64,000 nucleotides of DNA from an uncultured Propionivibrio sp. (GTDB lineage: Bacteria; Pseudomonadota; Gammaproteobacteria; Burkholderiales; Rhodocyclaceae): the NCBI RefSeq assembly GCF_963666255.1, contig NZ_OY762655.1, positions 62,001 through 126,000 on the forward strand. Reading direction: 5' to 3'. Position 1 is the first letter of the stretch. Each line of letters opens with the position of its first letter. A program made the position numbers and the translations under genes. Below, piece by piece: positions 42,323-49,901 of this stretch. The notes beneath the pieces are model-generated. The model searched no databases and was not told the DNA's origin. It saw only the letters and a list, made by a program, of their open reading frames with translations.

Positions 42323-43602
42323 CCGTATTAGTCTTTATCACGTCGCTGCTCGGGCTGATGGCGCTGGGCATGCCGGTGGCGTTTGCGCTGGTCGGCTGCG
42401 GCCTGTGCATGATGTATTTCATGGGCATGACGGATCCGCAGATCGTCATTCAGAACATGTGGGACGGGGCGAACAGTTTTCCGCTGCTGGCGGTGCCGTT
42501 CTTCATGCTGGCGGGCGAGCTGATGAATGCTGGCGGGATGACGCGGCGGATCATCACGATGGCGATGGCCTGGGTCGGACACATTCGTGGCGGACTTGGC
42601 TATGTGGCGGTCATGGCGGCGGTGATCATGGCGGCCTTGTCGGGATCGGCGGTGGCTGACACGGCGGCGCTGGCGTCGGTGCTGGTGCCGCTGATGCGCA
42701 ATGCCGGCTACAACGTGAACCGTTCGTGCGGGCTGATCGCCTGCGGCGGCATCATCGCACCGATCATTCCGCCGTCGATCGGCTTCATCCTGTATGGCGT
42801 GACGGGCGGGGTGTCGATCACCAAGCTGTTCATTGCCGGGATTGTGCCGGGGGTGCTGATGGGCGCGTCGATCATGATCGCGTGGTGGTGGTGCACCAAG
42901 CATGACGAGATGCGCGTCGAGGCGAAGACGAGCCTGAAGGTGAAGCTGGAGGAAACGCGCAAGGCGGCGTGGGCACTGGTGTTGCCGATTGTCATTGTCG
43001 GCGGCCTGAAGATCGGCGTATTCACGCCGACCGAGGCGGCGGTGATCGCGGCGGCCTATTCGCTCTTCGTCGGCGTGGTGATCTATCGCGAGATCAAGAT
43101 TCCGCAGCTCTTCGGCCTGTTCCTGCGGGCGTCGGAGACGACGGCGGTGATCATGTTCCTGGTATCGGCGGCGGGTGTGTCGGCGTGGCTGATCACGGCG
43201 GCGGACATTCCGGGGCAGCTGGCGCAGATGGTCGAGCCGTTCATGGACAACAAGATGCTGCTGACCTTCGTGCTGATGCTGCTGGTCTTGGTGGTCGGGA
43301 CGGCGCTGGATATGACGCCGACGATCCTGATCATGACGCCGGTGTTGATGCCGGTGTTGAAGCAGGCGGGGATCGACCCGGTCTATTTCGGCGTGCTGTT
43401 CATGATCAACAACGCGATCGGGCTGGTGACGCCGCCGGTCGGGACGGTGCTCAACGTCGTCTGCGGCGTGGCGCGGATTCCGATGAGCGGGGCGATTCGC
43501 GGTGTCGTGCCGTTCATGATCGCCCAGACGGTGGTGCTCTTCCTGCTCGTCTTCGTACCCGAACTCGTCACCTTGCCCCTCAAGTGGATGACGGCGCGCT
43601 GA
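42319..43602 (+). CDS. dctM: TRAP transporter large permease (DctM family)
   Basis: A 427-residue sodium-coupled permease with about 12 helices. Motifs: FFMLAGELMNAGGMTRRI, GLGYVAVMAAVIMAALSGSA, IIAPIIPPSIGFILYG and NAIGLVTPPVGTVLNVVCG, all typical. It completes the TRAP system and the rightward operon; an intrinsic terminator follows 28 bases later. Confidence 0.95.
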   Translation: MTVLVFITSLLGLMALGMPVAFALVGCGLCMMYFMGMTDPQIVIQNMWDGANSFPLLAVPFFMLAGELMNAGGMTRRIITMAMAWVGHIRGGLGYVAVMAAVIMAALSGSAVADTAALASVLVPLMRNAGYNVNRSCGLIACGGIIAPIIPPSIGFILYGVTGGVSITKLFIAGIVPGVLMGASIMIAWWWCTKHDEMRVEAKTSLKVKLEETRKAAWALVLPIVIVGGLKIGVFTPTEAAVIAAAYSLFVGVVIYREIKIPQLFGLFLRASETTAVIMFLVSAAGVSAWLITAADIPGQLAQMVEPFMDNKMLLTFVLMLLVLVVGTALDMTPTILIMTPVLMPVLKQAGIDPVYFGVLFMINNAIGLVTPPVGTVLNVVCGVARIPMSGAIRGVVPFMIAQTVVLFLLVFVPELVTLPLKWMTAR

Positions 43603-43630
43603 GCGCTTCATTCAACGGGCATCACCAGGA

Positions 43631-43657
43631 AAGCTCCGCCAAGTGCGGAGCTTTTTT
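43631..43657 (+). terminator. Intrinsic terminator of the rightward sugar-acid operon
   Basis: AAGCTCCGC (43631-43639) and GCGGAGCTT (43645-43653), loop CAAGT, then T-rich tract TTTTTTATT. Confidence 0.92.
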
Positions 43658-43714
43658 ATTTCCGATGCAGTCGTCCTGACGCCTGATGAATTGCCTCTGA
43701 CGATCGATCGTCAA

Positions 43715-44452
43715 TCAATTGATCGATCCGACGAAGGCGGCGAATTCCGGCGTTGCAGGCTTGGCGAACATTTCCTGCGGATGCCCGGTTTCGTGGATGC
43801 GGCCTTCGTGCATGAACACCAGTTTGTCGCTGACCTCACGCGCGAAGCGCATCTCGTGCGTGACCATGATCAGCGTCATGCCTTCGGCGGCGAGCCGGCG
43901 CACAACGGTCAGTACTTCATTGACTAGCTCCGGGTCGAGCGCGGAGGTGATCTCGTCGCAGAGCAGGACTTTCGGCGACATGGCCAGCGCGCGGGCAATG
44001 GCCACGCGCTGCTGCTGGCCACCGGAAAGCTGGTCGGGGAACGCATCGAATTTTTCGGCAAGGCCGACACGGGACAGCATGTCGCGGGCAATCCGTTCTC
44101 GCTCAGCATTTGTCATTTTTTTGACGACCTGCGGGGCGAGCATGACGTTCTGCCCGACGGTGAGGTGGGGAAACAGGTTGAATTGCTGAAAGACCATGCC
44201 AATTTTCTGGCGCAGCGCGCGCAATGTGTCTGCATCGGCTCGGTCGACTTCCAGCCGCTCGCCGTCGACCTCGATGACACCGTCGTCGATGCTTTCCAGT
44301 CCGTTGAGCGTACGCAGCAGCGCGCTCTTGCCCGATCCGCTGCGGCCGACGATGGTGACCACCTCGCCTTCCTCGACGTCGAGCTTGATGCCCCGGAGCA
44401 CGTGGTTTTTGCCATAGAATTTGTGCAGGCGATTGGTGCTAACGAGCGGCAT
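43715..44452 (-). CDS. Polar amino acid ABC transporter ATPase
   Basis: A 245-residue HisP/GlnQ-type ATPase: Walker A GRSGSGKSALLRTL, Q loop FQQFNLFPHL, signature LSGGQQQRVAIARALA, Walker B VLLCDEITSALDPEL and His switch VTHEM. It is the last gene of the leftward amino-acid transport operon. Start at 44452 with AAAGGAAAC upstream; it overlaps the preceding permease by 14 bases. Confidence 0.95.
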   Translation of the reverse strand: MPLVSTNRLHKFYGKNHVLRGIKLDVEEGEVVTIVGRSGSGKSALLRTLNGLESIDDGVIEVDGERLEVDRADADTLRALRQKIGMVFQQFNLFPHLTVGQNVMLAPQVVKKMTNAERERIARDMLSRVGLAEKFDAFPDQLSGGQQQRVAIARALAMSPKVLLCDEITSALDPELVNEVLTVVRRLAAEGMTLIMVTHEMRFAREVSDKLVFMHEGRIHETGHPQEMFAKPATPEFAAFVGSIN

Positions 44453-45089
44453 GGAGTTTCCTTTCCAGCGATTGAGCATAATGCGAGAGCGGATAGCAGA
44501 GGACGAAGTAACCGAGCGCGACCAGGCTATACACAAGGAACGGCTGGAAGGTGGCGTTGGCGATCATCGAACCGGTCTTGGTCAGTTCGGCAAATCCGAT
44601 GATTGAGGTGACGGCGGTCCCCTTGACCACTTGCACGGCGAAGCCGACGGTCGGTGCGATGGCCAGGCGCATGGCTTGCGGCAGGATCACGTGGCGCATC
44701 TGTTCCCAGTAGGTCATCGCCAGGCAGGCGGAGGCCTCCCATTGGCCTTTCGGTACGGACTCGACGCAGCCGCGCCAGATTTCGGCGAGAAAGGCACTGG
44801 TGAACAAGGTCAGGCCGAGGGCGGCTGCCAGCCATGCCGGCATGTCGAGGCCAAAAAGCGACAGGCCGAAGAATAGCGTGAATAGTTGCAGCAGCAGCGG
44901 CGTGCCCTGAAACAGTTCGATGTGCTGTTGCGCCAGTGCGCGCGGCACGCGCCATTTTCCGATACGGGCGAAGAGAACAAGCAATCCGGCGGCGCCGCCG
45001 AGCACGAAAGCCACCAGCGACAGCAGCAGCGTCAGCGCGCCGCCGATCGCCAGATTGCGCACGATATCCCACAGAGAAAATGAGATCAT
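44439..45089 (-). CDS. Polar amino acid ABC transporter permease 2
   Basis: A 216-residue permease of the HisM type with about five helices. The EAA-like coupling loop is EASACLAMTYWEQMRHVILPQAM. Starts MISFSLWDIVRN at 45089, overlapping the upstream permease stop by 4 bases. Forms a heteromer with its neighbour. Confidence 0.93.
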   Translation of the reverse strand: MISFSLWDIVRNLAIGGALTLLLSLVAFVLGGAAGLLVLFARIGKWRVPRALAQQHIELFQGTPLLLQLFTLFFGLSLFGLDMPAWLAAALGLTLFTSAFLAEIWRGCVESVPKGQWEASACLAMTYWEQMRHVILPQAMRLAIAPTVGFAVQVVKGTAVTSIIGFAELTKTGSMIANATFQPFLVYSLVALGYFVLCYPLSHYAQSLERKLHAAR

Positions 45090-45757
45090 GACAATGGCCT
45101 CCGCACGACCAGGTAACGGCCAATGAGACGCATCGCCTGGCGGATCAGCAAGGCGAGGCAAAAATACATGGCGGTGGTAAAAAAATAGGTCTCAAAGGCA
45201 CGAAAGTTACGCGATTGGATGAAGTTGGCGACGAAGGTCAGTTCCTCCGCCGAGATTTGCGAGCACACTGACGAGCCGAGCATGGTGATGACCACCTGGC
45301 TGGACAAGGCCGGCCAGACCTTGCGCAGCGCGGGGCGCAACATGACGTACAGGAAAGTCTGCCAACGCGTGAAGGCCAGGGATTCGGCCGCCTCGATTTG
45401 TCCGGGGGGTGTGGCTTGCAGGCCGGCGCGGATGATCTCGGTGCTGTAGGCGCCAAGGTTGAGCACCATGGCGAGGATCGCCGCCTGCCACTCGACCAGC
45501 TTGATGCCGAGCGAGGGCAGTCCGAAAAAGATCAGGAACAGTTGCACGAGGAAGGGCGTGTTGCGGAACAGTTCGACGTAATACCGATAGAGCTTTCCGA
45601 ACGGCCGCAGGTCCCAGAGGCGGCTGATCGCACCGCCGATCCCGATCCCGATGCCGAGCACGCCGCCGGCGACAGTCAGTCCGACGGTGTAGGCCACACC
45701 GTGAGCGAACATGCCGGCGTAATCCGGGATGAAGGAAAAATCAAATTGATAGGCCAT
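45086..45757 (-). CDS. Polar amino acid ABC transporter permease 1
   Basis: A 223-residue permease of the HisQ type. Family features are LTVAGGVLGIGIGIGGAIS, ELFRNTPFLVQLFLIFFGLP and the coupling loop EAAESLAFTRWQTFLYVMLR. It precedes permease 2 with an ATGA overlap, and follows the solute-binding gene by about 135 bases. Confidence 0.93.
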   Translation of the reverse strand: MAYQFDFSFIPDYAGMFAHGVAYTVGLTVAGGVLGIGIGIGGAISRLWDLRPFGKLYRYYVELFRNTPFLVQLFLIFFGLPSLGIKLVEWQAAILAMVLNLGAYSTEIIRAGLQATPPGQIEAAESLAFTRWQTFLYVMLRPALRKVWPALSSQVVITMLGSSVCSQISAEELTFVANFIQSRNFRAFETYFFTTAMYFCLALLIRQAMRLIGRYLVVRRPLS

Positions 45758-45891
45758 GGTGGTATGCGGCTGGAACGAAAGGGCTTCGGTCCAGTGCGAT
45801 CTCTCCGTATCGGGGCAAAAAAAGGGGGCAGTCGTCGCGCCCCGCCTGACATCAGGACAGGGGGGCGCTCCGGCAGGCTATCGGTGCCCCA

Positions 45892-46680
45892 TTAAAGTCC
45901 GGCCGGCAAGGCCGCATGCAACCAGCGCTGCGAGATGTCATTGAGCGCGCCACTCTTCTTGGCTTTGGCGATGATCTCGTTGACCTTCGTCTGCAGGGCG
46001 GCTTCGCCCTTCGCCAAACCGACAAAGCACGGCGAATCCTTGATCAGGAACTTGGTCGACAGACGGCGCAGCTTGCTCCGCTCATTGACCGCGGCGGCAA
46101 CGACATTGCCCGTGGCGATCAGTTGTGTCTGGCCGGAGAGGTAGGCCGTGATGGTGGCATTGTTGTCCTCGAAGCGTTTGATGACTGCGCTTGTCGGGGC
46201 GATCTTCGAGAGCTCCAGATCTTCGACCGAGCCGCGTGTCACCGAGATGGTCCTGCCGGCGAGTTCATCCGCCTTTCCCACCTTGATTTCATCAGGGCCG
46301 AAAATGCCGTTGAAGAAGGGCGCGTAGGCGGTCGAGAAGTCGATGACCTTCTCTCGCTCCGCGTTCTTGCCCATGCTGGAGATCACAAGATCGACCTTGC
46401 CGGTGGTCAGGAACGGCACCCGGTTGGCGCTGGATACGGGCACGAGTTCGACCTTGGCGCCGAGCTCCTTGCCGATCAGGTTGGCGAAATCGATGTCATA
46501 CCCACTTGGCTTCATGTCTGCGCCGACACTGCCGAATGGCGGGAAATCCTGCGGCACGGCGATCTTGATGGTGCCGGATTTCGTGATGTTGGCCAGGGCG
46601 TCGGCGTGGGCGCTCGGCGCGAGCGCGGTCAAGACCAATGTGCTGGCCAGCGTGAGAGAACGAAGGAAGCGGTTGATCAT
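45892..46680 (-). CDS. Amino acid ABC transporter solute-binding protein
   Basis: A 262-residue family 3 binding protein with signal peptide (about 1-26, ending PSAHA). Features: IKIAVPQDFPPFGSVGADMK, GYDIDFANLIGKELG, VDLVISSMGKNAERE and FSTAYAPFF. These are typical of basic/polar amino acid uptake proteins. First transporter gene of the operon, 23 bases after the GntR gene. Ligand not identifiable from sequence. Confidence 0.93.
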   Translation of the reverse strand: MINRFLRSLTLASTLVLTALAPSAHADALANITKSGTIKIAVPQDFPPFGSVGADMKPSGYDIDFANLIGKELGAKVELVPVSSANRVPFLTTGKVDLVISSMGKNAEREKVIDFSTAYAPFFNGIFGPDEIKVGKADELAGRTISVTRGSVEDLELSKIAPTSAVIKRFEDNNATITAYLSGQTQLIATGNVVAAAVNERSKLRRLSTKFLIKDSPCFVGLAKGEAALQTKVNEIIAKAKKSGALNDISQRWLHAALPAGL

Positions 46681-46703
46681 TGGAATTCTCCTGTGGACGG
46701 GGG

Positions 46704-47378
46704 CTAGGGTTGAAAAAAACGGATGCCGATGCGGGCAGCGGCACGCACGAGGTGGGTTTGCATGGCAAGGCGCGCGGCCCCGGGATCGTGGGCGGCAATG
46801 GCGTCAATGACGGCGCGGTGTTCGTCCGCCGTTTCCCAGATGCTTTTGGGATTGGCGAACGGAAGCTGCAGGCTGTAGGCGACTTGCGACTTGTACTTTT
46901 CCACCACCGAGGCGAAGGCTTCGTTGCCCGATCGCCAGGCGACGGTGTGATGGAATTCCATGTCGCATTGGGCGGCGGTGACGAGATCGAAACCGTGTAG
47001 CGCCGCTTCGAGACGTGTCTGGATGGCGCGGAACTCGTCACTGCCCTCGCGATGATCAGCGGCAACCATGCTGGCCGCCGCCGGTTCGAGCACGAAACGA
47101 AACTGGAATATCGCTTCCGGTCGAATGCCGTTTGGGTTTTGGGGTATGTCGTCGGAATTGCGCACCGTTCCGGCGGTGACGAACACGCCCTTGCCGGCAT
47201 GCGAGCGAACGAGGCCGAGCGCTTCAAGCATTGAAATGGCCTCGCGCAGGCAGGCGCGACTGATGCCAAGCGTTTCAGCGAGTTCGCGCTGTCCCGGCAG
47301 GGCTTTGCCGACGGCGTAAGTGCCATTGGCAATCAGGCGTTGCAGATTCTGGGCGGCGATATTCGAAAGGCTCGGCAT
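46704..47378 (-). CDS. GntR/FadR-family regulator of the amino acid transporter
   Basis: A 224-residue regulator with a winged helix (LPGQRELAETLGISRACLRE) and FCD domain (FRFVLEPAAASMVAADHR, DMEFHHTVAWRSGNE). It is the first gene of the leftward operon with the transporter genes, so it probably regulates them and itself in response to the transported compound. ATG at 47378 begins the family-like MPSLSNIAAQN; a GTG at 47420 is the other option. Confidence 0.88.
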   Translation of the reverse strand: MPSLSNIAAQNLQRLIANGTYAVGKALPGQRELAETLGISRACLREAISMLEALGLVRSHAGKGVFVTAGTVRNSDDIPQNPNGIRPEAIFQFRFVLEPAAASMVAADHREGSDEFRAIQTRLEAALHGFDLVTAAQCDMEFHHTVAWRSGNEAFASVVEKYKSQVAYSLQLPFANPKSIWETADEHRAVIDAIAAHDPGAARLAMQTHLVRAAARIGIRFFQP

Positions 47379-47420
47379 GGGTTTCTCGGCTGGGATAACT
47401 GGTCGGACCGGTATGGCCAC

Positions 47421-47812
47421 ACCTGAGCAAGCGCCGTGCCATGCCCTGAAAATGTTGCTCTTGTCGTCTAATATGTTAACTAATCAATGTGTTGGTGAGT
47501 GTCGTGCCGGGCCGGCGGCCAAGACACCATGTGGGGGAAACGCACCAAACCCGGTTGTTTTGTCGGAGAAGGGCGACAGTGTTGGTGCTTGCGCGGGAAA
47601 ATGTTCGATGCTTCATTCTCGCGAATATCTGGCACGGCCGTTCCATTCTGCGGGAATATTCAAAATGGATCTGAACGTGCCGACGTTGCCTATGCATTTG
47701 AAGAACGGGGCGGGTCGGGATGTTGTCGCTACGCTTTTCGTGACGAGACTGTTTCGCTCTTCCTTATGCCACTCGCGAATCGTCTGGAAACTGTTGTGGT
47801 GCTGCCAATTTC
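47421..47812. other. Intergenic region between the GntR gene and the chemoreceptor
   Basis: About 390 bases with no supported gene. Overlapping plus-strand frames lack ribosome-binding sites and family similarity. It includes an A+T-rich patch at about 47461-47490 (with GTTAAC) that may hold the GntR gene's promoter and operator. Confidence 0.5.
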
Positions 47813-47857
47813 GGAGTCAATTGCAACTGACTCCATGCATTTTCAATAAGTTATAAT
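47813..47857 (+). promoter_or_regulatory. Palindrome overlapping a -35 region, with TATAAT, upstream of the chemoreceptor
   Basis: A 22-bp near-perfect palindrome GGAGTCA-ATTGCAAC-TGACTCC (47813-47834; 20 of 22 bases pair) ends 17 bases before a perfect TATAAT (47852-47857). The arrangement suggests a regulator site over the -35 box of the gene at 47904. Confidence 0.6.
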
Positions 47858-47903
47858 CGCCCCCCCCTCAAACCGATGAACGCCAGAACGGAGCAGTGAA
47901 AAC

Positions 47904-49835
47904 ATGCTGAATAACCTGAAAATCAGTACCAAGGTTTACGCGACCATTGCCTTGATTCTCGCGCTCTTAATGCTGGTCGCATTATTCGCGTTCGACGGGT
48001 TGGGTAAGGTTGCCGAAGGCTCGCGCCGGTCCAACGAAGTGCAGGGGATTGTGAAGAATCTCCTCGAGGCGCGTCGCCATGAAAAGAACCTCATCATTCG
48101 AACAGAGGCGGTGTATCGGGATAACACCCTGAAAGCCATTGAGTCGGTCAAACGTCAGGCGCGCGAGTCAAGGGAGCATTTCCCCGACAGCGAAAGCAAG
48201 AAGTTGATGGACGACGTTCTTGCTTCGGTCGACAAGTACGAGAGTGCGTTCAGGCAGATGGCCGACGCGATCCTCGCGAACGCCATGCAAGGGTCTGCCT
48301 TGTCCGATCTCGACAAACAGATGGTGGATGCGGCACGCAAGGTTCAGGAACATTGCGAACAGGCGATATTGAAGCAGTCGGATTCGATGGAGAGGACCGT
48401 GTCATTCGCCAGTCGCTCAATTCTGATGCTGGCGGGTGTGGCGATTCTGCTGGGATTCGGCGCCGGCATGCTGTTGGTGAAGGAAATCGTGAGTTCTTTT
48501 CGCAAGGCCACGACTGGCGCTGCGGCGCTTGCAAGCGGCGATCTGACGATCGATCGGCTGGAATCAGGTCCGACGGAAATCGGGCGTCTCGGCAATGCTT
48601 TCAACGAATTGACTGCCAATGTGGACTCGATGCTTCGAAGCACGATGCAAACAGCCGCAACAGTTTCCGTATCTGCCCAGAAGGTCCATTCTGCATCCCA
48701 GGCAATCGGCGCCTGTGTTTCCGAAATTGCCAATCAGGTGTCGGCCGCCGCAGCCGCCAGCGAGGAAATGGCAGCCGCTTCCGAAGAAATCGCCAAGAAT
48801 TGCGAAATTGCGGCGGATGGCGCCATGACGGCGACAAACACGGCACAAGCGGGGTCGGCAACGATCGATCGGCAGATCCGATTGATGCGGCAGATTGCCG
48901 TCACGGTCGAAGCTTCCTCGAAAACCGTATCGAGTCTGGGCGCGCGCAGTTCCCAGATCGGGACCATCATCGGGACCATTCAGGAGATTGCCGAACAGAC
49001 GAATCTGCTGGCGCTGAACGCAGCCATCGAAGCCGCTCGTGCCGGAGAGCAGGGACGGGGATTTGCCGTTGTTGCCGATGAAGTGCGCAAACTGGCTGAG
49101 CGGACCGGCAAGGAAACGCAGGAAATCAGTCAGATGATCCAGGCAATTCAGGATGAGACGAGAATGGCCGTCACGGCCATGGAAAACGGCATGAAACAGG
49201 TGGAGGCCGGAACGCACGAAGCTGCGCATTCCGAGGAGGCACTGAAGGCAATCATTGCCCAGGTAGAGTCGGTGTCCGCCCAGATGAGCCACATTGCAGC
49301 GGCGGCAGAAGAACAAACGGCAGCGACCGAAGAGATTTCGGCCAATATGGAAGGTATTTCGGCGGCCGTTGAAAGAACTGCGAAAGAGTGCCAGATATCA
49401 ACGCAGGTAGCGAACAGCATGACCGGCATCGCCGAGAAGCTGATGTCCGGAATGGCCAAGTTTACGCTTGACGAAGATACGAGCGTGTCGCTGAACAAGG
49501 CCAAGAGCGCCCACATGATCTTTATCGGAAAAATCAAAGCGCATCTGGACGGTGCGATTAAAGTCGATCCGATGCTTCTTCCGACGCATCTCACTTGCGC
49601 CTTCGGGCAATGGTATCAAGCCAAAGGGCATGAGTCCTGCGGTCACAGCGCGTTGTATTCGCTGATCGATGCGCCCCATGCAAGAGTCCACGAACTTGGC
49701 AAGCGGGCTATCGAAGCTTTCAACTCTGGAGACGCGCTGAAAGCGCGTGCCTTGTGCGACGAAATGCAAAGCAATTCGATGGAACTTGTCGGCATGCTGG
49801 ATGAATTGCTGGCATCGCTTCCGGCGAAGTCGTGA
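47904..49835 (+). CDS. Methyl-accepting chemotaxis protein with C-terminal CZB domain
   Basis: A 643-residue chemoreceptor. TM1 is about residues 11-29, a helical periplasmic sensor domain spans 30-170, and TM2 is about 172-192. A HAMP-like linker (191-245) is followed by the signalling domain with the hairpin tip around 361-395 ([36 protein letters not shown]). The C-terminal CZB zinc-binding domain (about 535-635) has His537, Cys565 in CAFGQWY, and His592/His596 in PHARVHELG, fitting the 3His/Cys zinc site. CZB chemoreceptors sense zinc or oxidants such as HOCl in other bacteria. No che genes are nearby. Confidence 0.93.
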   Translation: MLNNLKISTKVYATIALILALLMLVALFAFDGLGKVAEGSRRSNEVQGIVKNLLEARRHEKNLIIRTEAVYRDNTLKAIESVKRQARESREHFPDSESKKLMDDVLASVDKYESAFRQMADAILANAMQGSALSDLDKQMVDAARKVQEHCEQAILKQSDSMERTVSFASRSILMLAGVAILLGFGAGMLLVKEIVSSFRKATTGAAALASGDLTIDRLESGPTEIGRLGNAFNELTANVDSMLRSTMQTAATVSVSAQKVHSASQAIGACVSEIANQVSAAAAASEEMAAASEEIAKNCEIAADGAMTATNTAQAGSATIDRQIRLMRQIAVTVEASSKTVSSLGARSSQIGTIIGTIQEIAEQTNLLALNAAIEAARAGEQGRGFAVVADEVRKLAERTGKETQEISQMIQAIQDETRMAVTAMENGMKQVEAGTHEAAHSEEALKAIIAQVESVSAQMSHIAAAAEEQTAATEEISANMEGISAAVERTAKECQISTQVANSMTGIAEKLMSGMAKFTLDEDTSVSLNKAKSAHMIFIGKIKAHLDGAIKVDPMLLPTHLTCAFGQWYQAKGHESCGHSALYSLIDAPHARVHELGKRAIEAFNSGDALKARALCDEMQSNSMELVGMLDELLASLPAKS

Positions 49836-49901
49836 TTTTTCGTCCGCCATGTCATCGCGGCGCTGACCGGCCTGGATGCGTGGCATAAAGCCGCTTTTGC
49901 G

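Noticed and set aside
42328..43611. Long minus-strand frame opposite dctM (427 codons)
   Set aside because: An antisense shadow of a highly biased G+C-rich gene; very rich in Arg and His, with no fold or start signal.
47320..47856. Overlapping plus-strand frames between the GntR gene and the chemoreceptor
   Set aside because: They overlap the GntR gene and the promoter palindrome, lack initiation signals and resemble no family.
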